Assembly: GCA_008694505.1 (NCBI GenBank)
Contig: VZDJ01000174.1
Coordinates: 8,830,106-8,894,105, forward strand
Direction: 5' to 3'
DNA: 64,000 nucleotides
Source: Cyanoderma ruficeps
Lineage: Eukaryota > Chordata > Aves > Passeriformes > Timaliidae
A model generated the notes under the pieces. It had not been told where the DNA came from. It saw nothing but the letters and a program-made list of their open reading frames with translations, and ran no database searches. A program made the translations under genes and the position numbers. Shown here piece by piece: positions 23,106 through 35,000 of this stretch; position 1 is the first letter of the stretch; each line of letters starts with the position of its first letter.

Positions 23106-25079
23106 TGAAATGCTACAAAAGACTTTGAAACTCTTTGTTTGTTTCCGTATCAACAGTCCATTTCATGTTCATTTCAATAACAACCTGCCTGAAGGCTTGG
23201 TTGTGTCCTAGTCTGCATTTCTAATACTAAGGTTGTTTCTGCTTATGATTATGGACAGCTTTCATCAAAACACTCTTATTCTTGTTCAGCAGATCCATAC
23301 CTTTAGGGTCACATGATTTTCTCCTTAATTCTGACTGTGTCCTCTGCATCCTGGGATAAAATTGCTTCAGAGCCTTTGGTGGCTCATTTGGGCTCCACTC
23401 AGTAAGGCAGGACTGGCTTCTCCAGGAAATCTGAATATGCAGTGACAAATATGTTCTTAGTACAGTTATTTAGTAATAACTTTGTTGTTATTTAGTAAAA
23501 ACCTTATTAGAATTGTACAGTGATAGAGCAAGGCCCCAGGGGGGCCTCAATGTCTGTGAGACCTGGGCTAAAAATGAATATTTCATAGGATGAATCTTTA
23601 AACACAAGAGGAACAGAATAGTGATGGAAAATGGAGGGGTTGGGCAAGCCAGGTGTGACTGAACAAATTTATTTATGGGGGAAAACCTGATACTTGCATC
23701 CCATAACCTTTTTGAATCTTATTTGAAGTAACATAATCCCTTGTATCTTAATTACCTGTCATTTAAACTGTATATGAGGTTTTGGTGGGTTTTTATGCAT
23801 TAACTACAAAGAATTTGCTGCCATAAATACCCTGATACAATTGTATCACTGAATCTTCTGAGTGGAGCCATAGCTTTAAAAGAACCATTTGTCTACATAG
23901 TTTATAAGGATTTCCTCATGCCTGAGGCAAGCCCTGGAAGCAAATTGACTTTGGCTGTTTGCTTTTGGGTTTTTTTCCCATTTTTGAATTAATCTATATT
24001 AGGGTTACAGGAGTAACTCTCTACACCCAGTCAATACCAGTATTCTTATGCAACTTTTAAGTACAGGACAGGTTTCAGTTTTCCATTCTAAGCTATCACT
24101 ACCTGTGCTAGCTATGAAATTGCTTAGAACACATTTTTTCTGTAAAGCTGAATGGACATCCTTTTCGTGGAAATGAGAATTTCGGACTGAATTGTATCAA
24201 AATGCAATTTCTAATCACAAACTGTAATGTGAAATGAAAAAAAAAAAAGAGGAAAACCCATCTACTGGTGAAAGCCTGGTGTTTCCCCAAGCAACTGTAG
24301 ATTCATTATCAGCTACTTGTGAGTTAAGAGTTGTTAGAAAACTGAACTTCTGCATGAAAATTGTTACAGTTATCTCTTTTGCTTTAGCATTTGGAAAATA
24401 TATCTCTAAGTTGTTTGAATGTAGCCTTTCTAGATATGTCAGTTGAAATTTGTTTAAATTCCAATTCAGCCTTAGTTGCTCTCTCTGTAAGTTGCTTTAA
24501 AACAAGGTTTAAAAAGATAGTGTCAATAGCCCCAGACATTTGCTGTGCTATAGGTAATATTCTGACTTTATTCTTAGGGTGGAAAAATCAGGTAAACAAG
24601 TACTTCAGTAATATATATGCTATGAACAAAGCTAAGAACAGCCCTTGTTTAGGTTGTGGCTGCCCCCACTGGGCATCATTCCCAACAAAATGATAACAGG
24701 AATGGTGGACAAGGCTTGTATGGCATCTCTGAACAAAGGACACCCCATCTGTCAGTGGAGAAGTGCTGGTGGTGTTATCTTCGCCTGTACATTTAGTCCT
24801 GGCCTACAGCTGAGCGTGGTGATTGTGTCCTGGTGATCTCTGCTGGAAGAGCTTGATGCCGACACGGGCTGGAGCCACATGGTTCCTGCTGTGAGCTGTT
24901 TGCTGTCAGCTCATTCCGAGGCAGAGCTTTATCCCTGTCTTATTCCGTATCTCCTGCCTCAAGTGCCCCGGAGTAGAATAGGCCCTGTGTGCTCCTGAGC
25001 AGGCACCGAGGCAGCCACAGTGCCCTACAGAGTCTCACATGTTCTACTGATTATCCAGCACACTTCAACTTTGAGTTAT
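23106..25079. other. unique noncoding stretch
   Basis: No gene or repeat family recognised. Poly-A at about 24236-24249. The 24.64-25.0 kb part is GC-richer but shows no exon signals. Confidence 0.5.
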
Positions 25080-25460
25080 AAGGGTGACCCCAGCCAGTTG
25101 GCTGAAAAAATATATTTGACATCATTGAAAATGTATGCTGCTGCTGAAGCATGGATTTTAATTTGAGGAAAATGTCGGCCGTAATCTAGCATACATTAAA
25201 AAATATATCTTTTTATTTCCATATGGGTCACGTTAAGGAAAATATTAAAAAAAAAAAAAGCCAACCCTATTATATGAAGTCTCATTAAAGCAGCCTGGAA
25301 AAGTTTAGCCAATTTACAGGCTATACATCTTAATCTCCCCAAATTATAGGACCGATAGAAAAACGGGTGGTTGAGAGGGAAAGCGGGACCAGCAGAACCT
25401 GGCTGGATGCCAAACGGATCAAGTAGCCCTTGCTTTCACTTGACTGCTACCCCTTGTTAT
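25080..25460. promoter_or_regulatory. candidate regulatory element
   Basis: AT-rich unique DNA with retained CpGs (GTCGGCCGTAATC, TCACGTT, GACCGATAG, AACGGG, AGCGGG, AACGGATC) and several homeodomain-like sites (TTTTAATTTG, CATTAAAG, CTTAATCTCC). No open frame of note spans it, and poly-A at 25247-25259 is the only simple sequence. Texture suggests a conserved noncoding element, which alignment would have to confirm. Confidence 0.35.
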
Positions 25461-28400
25461 TTAAAGAAAAGAAAGGATTTTCAAAGAAAGGCCTGGAAAT
25501 GGCAAAGCATGGAACGTACTTCCTTCTCCTGGTGAAAGCTAAAACCCAAAGCTTGGTTATTTTAACATGGTGTCTTGGCCTAGCTCTCTAGTGCCTGGAG
25601 AGAGATTTTTGTGAACTCCTGAGAGAAAATAAAGTATCTGAAATTCTTCTGAAGTTTACAGACAGGTGGTTTAAGGACTACTTGTGCCATCTTGGATAGT
25701 GTTTGCAGGGAAGCCAAAGGTGGAATGGGTATAGGAGTGCTAAAGGATGCAGGGGGAAAAGGTAGGAAGCAGTGAGGTGTGAAATGGCAGAGAGGCCATT
25801 GTCACCACTAAATTCAGTGCTGTGTGTGGAAAAATACACAACCTACTGCTTGTGCTGCTGCTGCACTGTATCACAGGGCTCTACCCAATGGCAAAGTGAG
25901 TCTGTGAGGGGAGCATGGAGAAGTTGGGGATAAAGATTAACACCTCCTGCATTGATCTAAGAGACCAGACTGTAGAAAGCATTGAGAGGAAGTAAATGTC
26001 CTGATGTGAGTTAGCAGGTGTGTTAAGAGCCAGCAAAGGGAACAAACTTGATCAGCTGTTTCTTCTTTTAGCAGAAAGAAGAGGAAAGAAGCTACAAGGT
26101 CTTGAGTGTTTGCAAATCTTCCTGCTCTTAGCTAAAGCCAAGGCTGGCCTACAGCATCTAGAAGAGAGTAGGGTATGGCAGGTACTAGGTTGGTCTAAGA
26201 GATGTGTTGTGTCTGTATTGTTTTCAGTGAATAAGAACCTGCACTGCAGCTCAGAGTAGAACTCTGTGGCAGAAATCAGTGGTGTTTTCCTCCTGCAGGA
26301 ATGATTGTGGCTGACCAGCCTCATCTCCTGTTTTTGTGGTACCAAGAAAGCAAACTGGGGCAAGCTAACTGGCTGCCTGCGTATATGGAGGTGCTCACTG
26401 CTTGCCTCCCTGTGTCTGTGCCCGTATTAACCTGCTGAGCATTCATGTATTTATTAGACAAATTATGGGTGACTAACAAAGCAGTTCTATACATTTCTGA
26501 AAAGAATTTATCTCCCTGAACCATCTGTTTCATGCTTTTAGATCAGGGGAAGTTGATGGGGGGATGTATTTTTCTGTGCTCTGGTAGCCAATGTTTCACT
26601 ACGGTATTCGATGAACTGGATCTTGAAATTTCCTGTTCCTGCCTTCCTATTCCTCAAGCCCTCTGGCCAGGGATTGCTCCATTATCAACGTAACAACCAA
26701 AGGGAGGGGCTACGCTTTTTGTGTGGCCAGCTCTGGCTTGTTTGAGGAGTTTCCTGCGACTTGTTTGCTCCAGGAAACTTAGAGCTTGGCAAATGGGCTC
26801 CTCAGCCTGGATATGAGAGTGGTTTTTCATGTGTTTGCCATGCCCTACCTATTTCTTCTTTAGCACTGTTTCTTTCATAGCACTGGGAAACATTGCCCGC
26901 AGGGGCTGAGGCATTCTCTGTGCCTTCTGTGTGAAATGGGTGCATGTGGGAATGTGAGGATGGGCGTGTCTTGGAGGCAAGTTTATTAATACCACCAGAG
27001 ATAATGGCCTTGGCAATATTTCGAAGCATCCTGCTCCATTAAATTATAGACTTTGTGGAGACAAAGAGATTAGGGAGAGCAAGGAAGATTATTTCACAAA
27101 GCAAAATACTATTGTAATTTGCTAGTCTTAAAAACTTTGCAGAATTCAGTGGGAAAAATTAGAGGCTTTAAATATACTGAAGTTCCTACACCTACTCTTG
27201 ATGACTGACTCACTCCACCTTCTGAGTTAGTGTCCAAGAATGCACAAAGAAATACATATTTGTACACTGATATTGCTAAAAATATTTGTCATTGATCAGA
27301 AAAACCAACCCAATCCTTGGCTTTGTTGAGGTCTGCTAGGATAAGTAAAAGTGCATATTTTCTCCTGATTAATTTAATTTTTTCCATCCCTGTTTTTGTT
27401 CATGGTCTGTCTGCAAACAGACCATAGAACATCCCAACTATTCAGCATTTATGAATTCCTTTCATCATCTTAAATGCAAATACTTCAAGACGAGGCCAGG
27501 ATTTCTTATATGTTCCTACCATGCTTAATAGAGCAGTGTCTCAGTCTGGACTGAATTTGGTTGTCTGGGCAATGCTTTTCCTGTGTAAAGTAATTTATTT
27601 TCAGAAGAGGGTGGTTTTTTTTACCTGTTTCTTATGTACTTCATCTTCTCACAATTTCTTTCATTGGAGTAAATGTCTAAGATTTTCCCAGCATTCCCAT
27701 TGGATTTTCATTACTTCAGTTCCTTCAGCTGTTCATATTTACATTACACAGCTCTGCCATGGGCTTAGTGCCTTTCATTTGAACCAAGATCCTAACACCT
27801 CCTCTCAGGTAGGCTACAGACATCATAGATTCCTATTGATCTAATTTGCTTTTAATAGTAATCTTTACTGCCCATTACCATTCCTCCATATGACTCTGAA
27901 TACCTGACATATGCATAAATCTGGTCAAGGTCTTCTGACAGAAGGAAAAAATATACTTTATTTATTAACATCTGCATGGAAAAGCTGAAACTTCTGTGAT
28001 GTATTTTTCTGAGATACCAGGGAGAAGTGTGACCCTGTGTTCCATGGGTTTTCTTGTGTTAACTTTTTTTTGCAGCCTTGTTTCTGTGGGATTTGACTGA
28101 GGTTGTCACCAGCCCAGAGCTTCTGCTGTCCACATTTGGAACCCCAGTGAATGCAGATGTATGAGCTGGGAGATGTCTCAGTCATTTTCAGAATAAATTT
28201 GTCTATAGGTGTCACTGTCCTGGTTCTGGGGCTTTATGCCACTCCTAGATCTCACACCCTCTGGTAACTATGACTGATATCACTAACATTTATGCTGTCT
28301 GATATTTGAGTACTTTGTGCACCACAGATTGTTCTTTGTTCACACCATGAAGTGTGTACACCTGTCTTGGAGCAGCATCAAGCTACTCCAAGGAATTTTA

Positions 28401-29380
28401 GTTTTCTATTTCTTCATGACTATAAATGGAGCCCTTTTACAGAGCATTGGTCCTTTGGAGGTACAGTACACTCATTTTATCTTATCCAGAGCTCCTGAAA
28501 TCTTCTGTCACACTGATAATTACTGTACTCTTTTTCCCCTATTATCATCATAACAAGTTGTTCAAAACTACACCTCTATTTGTAATTGTGTTTCTTGAGT
28601 ATCTGGGAAAGCAGGACTGTAAAACCTGGGGGGAGTGTGTGTATATATATGAATACTATAGAAAGGGAAATTTTGAATTTTTAAAAATCTTTATTGTATG
28701 CGTTATATTTGCTGCTAATTAGATTAAATACCCCGTACTCTGCATGAAATTCCAAATACTGCTCAGTGGGAATCTTGACTGTTCCCTACCCCTGAAAGTT
28801 GAAAGGGAAAGAATGCTTGCTTCACCTGCTATTTGAATGTTGAACCAATTTATTGAGGCAGCTTTTTGCTAAGGTGGAAAGTTTAAAAAGATGTTGCTGA
28901 TTGACCACAGCTAGAACTGTCATGGTCTCCTGAGGCAGCTCTCCCTCTCTCCTGAGAAGGAAGTTCATCCAAGTTCCCCAAGGTAAGCCTATGTATTTTA
29001 CAGTGCAAATATATACAACAATATACATGGCTGTGCTTACACTGATGATGTTTTCCTCTGCCATGGAGATGAATATAGGTCATTTGGGCACAATCCACTA
29101 ATTTAGGCAGGAAGAAAATAGGCAAGTATTTGTCTATGACTGTATCTTAACCTCTATTGTAGAGGTACCACAGGGTTATGGAGAGCATTTAGGGCTGATA
29201 TCTTGGTAAAATCTGGTCTAATTTCTGCTCTGCTGCTGATGCATGTCTTTGTGTGGTTTGCAGTCCTCAGGGCTTGTTGTGAGTGTTGGTGAAGCAGCAC
29301 ATGTAGGGTGCTGGAGCTGTTGGTAGACTCTGCTTCTGTCTGACACCGTCCCTGCACCCTCTCTCCACAGACCTGTAACA
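25461..29380. other. unique noncoding stretch
   Basis: No repeat family, RNA gene or exon recognised. Open frames of 70-107 codons occur on both strands with no domain or splice support. A short TATATATATG microsatellite-like run is at about 28639-28651. Confidence 0.5.
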
Positions 29381-29422
29381 CCTTAAAATTAAAACATAAT
29401 GCCTTAAAATTAAAACACAAAG
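29381..29422. repeat. tandem duplication of a 21-bp unit
   Basis: CCTTAAAATTAAAACATAATG at 29381-29401 (21 bases, last base noted separately as G) is followed directly by a copy at 29402-29422 that matches at 17 of 21 positions, differing at the 3' side. It is a small local duplication, probably replication slippage. Confidence 0.75.
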
Positions 29423-30339
29423 TTTTAAATGATCCTGACCTTGACAGGATGCAAAGCTATTATTTCCACTTGTGCTTGTACCTCCTGACTTGTATTTGGC
29501 AGCACTACAACCACTTGAGGATGTGTGTGTTACTGACAGATCTATCAGGCTTTTCTGTTCATTATGCTCTTTACTGCCTCCTTGTCATTCTAATCAACTC
29601 TTCTTTTTAGTCAAGAGAGGCATGAAAGAAGAAAACAAAATACAGTTCTGAAAAATACTGAGCTTTGAGGAAGCCCCTTTGATGCTAAAAATATGATGTA
29701 GTGGTTTCAAGAACAAAGAATTCCCATATCGTATTTTCTGTTGTCTGATTTTGAGGAGCTTATCTTGCGTCTTTTTCCACCAATCATTTATTAAAAATTA
29801 AAATCAGAATTCAAAGTATCTTTCATCGGACTTCAATATACCTTAAGCATGTGGGCACTTTTGAAAGTTTGACCCTGTCAGCACACTCTGTGTCCTTCTC
29901 TGAACGCCTGTCTTGCTTCTCTAGAATGTGAAGTGCTCTAGGGGAGAAGATACCAGGGTACGTGTTTGCACAGCGCCCACGATCCCAGGCTCTCATCCTC
30001 ACAGCTCTCAGTGCTGCTGTCATGTCACTGAACGTCCCTCCTTTGAAGTGAACATTTCCCAGGTCTCACAGATCCGCTGCTGAGGCATCAGGTTTGTGCT
30101 GAGCAAACCCGTTCTGGGATAGCATTCACCTCCAAAGCTGCTGGACAGGCCTCCCACTGTACCTAAATTGGCAGGGCTGGGACCAGCATGGCATGGAGAC
30201 AAAAGCAGCTCTACCTCTCCTGGGGAACAATGGAACAACCTTAGCTAGTGCTGCAAGAAAGCAGGTAGGGAATGTCTTTGTGCTGTGCTAATGCTGGGAA
30301 GTTAGCACAAGGAGTCAGGCATACAGCTCCTGAGAGCTT
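29423..30339. other. unique noncoding stretch
   Basis: Nothing recognisable. The 29.9-30.25 kb part is GC-richer and gives two minus-strand open frames of 66 and 72 codons without other support. Confidence 0.5.
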
Positions 30340-30792
30340 CTGGAAAGCAAGAGGAGTGAGTTTGCTTTCTTTCCTTTTTCGTTTTTGTTTTTTTTGTCAA
30401 AGTTTGAGTTGATTCTCTCGTCTACTCTCTTGCCCCCCTTCCCCCTCTGCTCCCTAAGCCTGCTTTTGATTTGGTTTTATTGGCTAGTGAAAGGAATCAT
30501 TTACTAGTCAAGGGCCAAGCAGTGACAAAGGAATGCAGGTAAATTAGTTTCAGTTCCTATTTCTCCCCGTCTTCCTCCTTTGGAATTTGAGCTTTAGAAA
30601 ATAAAGTCCTTTTACCCATACCGCCTCCCTCTTTTTTCCTAAAAGGATTTCCCCCTTCTCAACCTCTCTTTCAAGAACTTCGTTTTTGTAACTAAGAAAA
30701 CCCCCATTAAAGTACCTAAAATGTCAAGGTGTACAACACATTCAATGAAATCCAACTAAAATGCATTACAAAAAAAAAAACCAAAAAAACCC
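30340..30792. promoter_or_regulatory. candidate regulatory element with pyrimidine-rich segments
   Basis: Alternating pyrimidine-rich segments (about 30360-30400, 30415-30460, 30560-30590, 30620-30680) flank AT-rich sites such as TGGTTTTATTGGCTAG and GTAAATTAGTTTC. It ends in an A-rich run with CCAAAAAAACCCC at 30780-30792. No open frame of protein character. Weak inference from texture. Confidence 0.22.
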
Positions 30793-32562
30793 CACGACTT
30801 TTTGCATGCACCTTAAAAAATGCAGAAATTAACGGAGAGTGTCATAAAGCTTGTTTTAATGAATAACTATGTACACACTGGGAAGTTTTACATGCACATA
30901 TATCATGCTTCAAATGCTAAAATGTAGTTAAAGTTTAAACATTTTGCAGAGAAAATATGCAAAAGAACTTGCAGAGAATCAACCTGGAGAAAACCTGTAT
31001 GTTCAGTCTTTCATCACTCAGTATTATTGAAGTACTAAGCACTAAACTAATAGTGTTAGCATTCAAACTGTCCTTTTTTTCCTATTTTATTTTTTTTAAT
31101 TTTCTTTTATTGCTTTTCCCCCTTTGTAGCTTGTCCTATTTACCTGGATATTTCACCAACTGTACCTTAAACAAAAATGTTTAGAGGTTGAGGCCTTCTT
31201 ACATCACATTGGTGTCCTTGGTAAATAATGTAGTCCAAAATGCCCTGTGATGTTAAATAGTACACAGCACTGTGGCATTAATGTCAGAAAAGGGTTTTAT
31301 TCTCATTGGTAGCTATTCCTGTTTGTTATTTCCACATTCCTAACATAAAAATAAAACCACGCTGTATCTTTTTTTCTTAGCACAGCACAAAGTTGCTTAT
31401 TCAGTCTTTTAGCTGACATCATAATTAGATGCATTTTGTGTTTCTGCACACACAACACAAACTTGAAATACAAAAGAACTCAGTTCTGTCTAAACAACTG
31501 TAAGGTTTTGGACAGCAGCTGGAAGAAGCCAGGAAATGTAAGTTAAGACTGATATTCCCCACTTGCCTCACGCTATTGTTGAGTGGGTTTTGTGGGGAAA
31601 AAGCACAATGATGAGAGAGGTAAGAACACAACATCAGTCCTAACACTGCACTTCCTGGCTTTTGTTGGTTTGTGTCACAGCCCTAAAAAATCTTCTTTAA
31701 TTTCCTCAAAAGGAGGGCAAATATATTTTCCAGAGTGGTGTAATATATACAAATGTAATTTATCTGTCCAGGCGGAACACTGGCAATTGGGGAAATAGAA
31801 TCAGAATTTGACGTGATTTTCTCAGAAAAATCTCTCCTGTATTTTCCAGCTGTGTTTAAGTACAGTTACTTTAGTTTGTAATTTCCACCTGATATTTAAA
31901 TGACAGTTGGAGAAAAAAAAAATCCGTCTCCGAGTGGAACAGTACTTTCCATTAAACACCCACTAAAGGTGTTTTTACAAATGATTTCTAGGGTTCAGTG
32001 GTGGTCTGCTTTTATTTGATTTAGAGGCACTGGGTCAGTTTCTTTTCTCCTGGCAGGTTTAGGAAGTACACAACTTGCTTGGAAGCTGAGATGGAAGGAG
32101 TGAGATCTGCTGTGTCCTTCCCAGAACAATGCCTAGGCTGGATCCAGGGGCCGTTGCAGTAAGAAAAGCAAGACTTGGTTGTGTCAGAACTGAAGGACGA
32201 GATGCTTGTTCTGTGCTTGGTGTGACAGGAAAACGCAGATTGTGTATGTTCGTAACTGCATGAGTGACGAGTTATGGTGGTTTTTATCTGACATAGGTGG
32301 ATTTTTTCTACTTCATGATTTTATTAACAGAGTTTGAAATACTTTCACATGTGCACATCTTGTTACATTTGCAACTCCTCAGACAGTATATGAGGCAGGC
32401 ACCTCCACTGATTCTATATTAAACCTTGTTTAAATTCTACAGATTCTTTAAAAGCATCACTGTAAGCACAAATGGATGGTTTTGATCTTAGTTGTCCTAT
32501 ATAACAGGATCATATCAAGGATGTACAATATTTGTACAGGTTCCCACTGGGACACAACATTG
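30793..32562. other. unique AT-rich noncoding stretch
   Basis: No gene or repeat family recognised. T-rich runs occur at 31072-31100. Nothing else stands out. Confidence 0.5.
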
Positions 32563-32631
32563 TTACTATTACTATTACTATTACTATTACTATTACTATT
32601 ACTATTACTATTACTATTACTATTACTATTA
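32563..32631. repeat. perfect TTACTA hexanucleotide microsatellite
   Basis: The hexamer TTACTA is repeated 11.5 times without an interruption over 69 bases. Any plus-strand frame through it encodes a run of leucine, isoleucine or tyrosine/tyrosine-like pairs, which explains the poly-leucine open frame at 32476-32670. A perfect array of this length is likely polymorphic. Confidence 0.97.
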
Positions 32632-33600
32632 TTCACTTTGAGTAAGCATTTTGAAATACCAAAATATTAAATTTATTTAATGTGTATTTAAATTTTCTTC
32701 AAGTATATACAGAGGAGGAAAAAGTTATCAGAAATATCCAAATCACATGAAGTATATAAGTTATGGATATGAACATGAAATATACAATTAAGAATTCTTG
32801 AGCCTAATAGTCTCTTTACCATTGAAAATAAATATAAGTGTGCTGGTAATCTAAAACTTAAACGGTCAGATTTCCTGCTGCAGTGAGCTTCTATCCACTT
32901 TCCCCCAAAGAATGGTTTGGAAGGAAGTGTTTATACAATATTAAGAAGAACAGTGAAAGCAATAACTGAAATTTTATAACAACAAAAGTTGTGGATATAT
33001 TGGCCCAAATTTGCGATTGACTGCACAGGTTTAAATGTTAAAATATTATAATGAAGTCTCTCTGCCTCTATAGCAATTTTTATCAGGCAAGCAAAAGACT
33101 TGGGATCAACAGATACTCACATCTCAAAACCAGAATGGTTCATTTTCTGGTCTGCACCCTCCAAGATATTTTGCATAGTGAATTGCGTTTTAATGAAGCA
33201 ATAGACTGGATCCTGATATTCTACCACACTTCAGATATATTTGTTTCTCAGAAAAATAACCGAATTTCACAACTTTGAACCCAAACTGGAATTGGCAGTC
33301 ATCTAATACAGGTATTTTGATCTGTATATGATTATCAGGTTTGTATTCAGTACATTTTAAAAACCGATTATATACAGATATGATGGATTTAGCTTTATGT
33401 GGCGAACACTTTCTCTGCTTTAGTATGGTGATGTTAAACATAGGAGTTTAAAAAACACATGTGAAGTCTATAATTACGGGGTAAAGCTACAAGGACAAAA
33501 CCAAAGCAGTTTGGTCATGCAGAATTTCACTGACTCCGAGCAGTTCTCCGTACATGCTCCCACCTTCGCTAGTCTCACAGGTAGCAGATTAAAATCTCTG
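32632..33600. other. unique AT-rich noncoding stretch
   Basis: No gene recognised. AT-rich to the edge of the CpG island. A donor-like CACAG followed by GTAGCA is at about 33575-33586, but no exon can be tied to it. Confidence 0.5.
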
Positions 33601-33790
33601 GGAAGCGGCCAAGGTCGGACCCCAACCAAAGGGGGCTGAAGGGGAAAAGGGGGAGAGCGTTTGGAGCGATCCGCGACCATCGGGGAGCTCCGGGCCGAGC
33701 GGCCGCCGGGCCCCGGCCCGCGGCCTCCAGGGGCCGCTGTGACACCACGAACCCCGGACCGCGGCCGCGCTCCGAGGGCTCCTTCAAACA
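33601..33790. promoter_or_regulatory. short CpG island
   Basis: About 23 CpGs lie between 33605 and 33776, against almost none in the several kilobases on either side. The octamer GCGGCCGC occurs twice (33699-33706 and 33761-33768), and GGGGG/GGGG/GGGGG runs at 33632-33655 leave the left half G-rich on the plus strand. Short islands like this mark promoters or hypomethylated developmental enhancers in vertebrates. Open frames cross it on both strands (67 codons on plus, 75 and 121 on minus) but they are Arg/Pro/Gly-rich as GC-rich DNA always gives, and I recognise no protein. A strong acceptor-like CTTTTTGTCTTCAG ends at about 33831 on the plus strand. It could be the first exon and promoter of an unannotated transcript. 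Confidence 0.65.
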
Positions 33791-35000
33791 ACAACAAAAC
33801 ATCCAACTTTGAAATCCTTTTTGTCTTCAGATGTTCCAAACCAGGATTCCAGCAAAGGAAATGAAAAAGGGAAACTAAACGAGCTTTCCCCCGCCCCCCC
33901 TTTCTTTCTCTCTGGTTTCTATTTGTAATACTTTATTTCTACAACAAGCACAAACCACTAGAAAGGCAGAAAACAAAAATATGAATTTTTCCTTCCTTTT
34001 TCACTGTAAACCTCTGAAAAACAATGAAAAAATTCTGGACTATATTAGATGGCCTGTTTCTTGTTTCTACTTTTTCTTTTTTTCTTTTTCTCTTTTATTT
34101 TTCCCCCTTTTCTCCCTCCCTTTCTGTTAAATTTGCTGAGATGTTTGCATTTTAAATTTGCAGGAGGAAAAGAGGAAATAATGTTTTGTAGAAATTTGCA
34201 GTAATTAACAAGTGGACGAAACTAGAGGCAGCAACTGACGGCATGAAATGGTTATGGTTTATGTCAAAATGCACCCAAACAGGACAGAAAGTTGTACTGG
34301 ATTTGGTGTTAAGAAGCTGCATCTATCAGACATGATAGCCTTCTAAAGAAGAAAAGGATACGTAATAGTCAAAAGAAAAATGGCATTTGCTATATGATAA
34401 AGATTTAGTTATAAGTCTCCATCAAACATTATCTTACATTCTGGAAACAAATAATAAATTATATAAAATAATATATTTGATGCATACATTTAATTAGGGT
34501 TTATTTACCGTGGGCTATATAAACACTTTTGTTTCTATTAGGGGAAGGATTTGTATCTGCAAGTTTTGCCTTGAACATTTCAAGTTAAAAACAAATGTTT
34601 TAAGAAAAGACACTAACATAAAACAGCCCAGTGTTGGCTTTGTGTCTTTGTAAATGTCTGTGGCGGTTTCTCCTTGTCTGAGGGAAAGAGCCATTCATTA
34701 AATTAAAAGTGAACCAGTTAAACTGGACCTTTCATTGAAGAAAGTCTCCCAGTGATCCGTGCTTTATTTGGTGGATTGTCTTACAACACAAATAAACCAA
34801 GGGGTTTTTTATCTTGGGATCTAAAAATACTAGAAAGAAAGGAAATCCAAGCAAGGCAGAAAATACTAGGAAATAATTTCCCATTAAACAGACCCTCTGC
34901 CTCCATATATCTCAAATCATGAAAGTACACAAGAGAGAAGGGCTCATATTCCTTTTTCTCTCAGGTTAAAAGCCAGTGACAGAGGAAATCGAATTCAAAG
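33791..35000. promoter_or_regulatory. AT-rich block next to the CpG island, regulatory texture
   Basis: A long pyrimidine tract (about 34070-34126) is followed by dense AT-rich sites: GCAGTAATTAACAAG, ATTTAATTAGGG, CATTAAATTAAAAG, GTTAAACTGG. A TATA-like GGCTATATAAACAC lies at about 34514-34527. The block has no useful open frame, few simple repeats and no classified transposon, so it appears to be unique sequence kept free of insertions. I infer a cluster of regulatory elements coupled to the CpG island. Confidence 0.33.

Noticed and set aside
32476..32670. Poly-leucine protein, 64 codons
   Set aside because: The leucine run is only the TTACTA microsatellite read in one frame.
33575..33864. 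Protein encoded across the CpG island (frames on both strands)
   Set aside because: Arg/Pro/Gly/Ala-rich translations are what GC-rich DNA gives in any frame; the plus frame opens with TTG and none has a recognisable domain.
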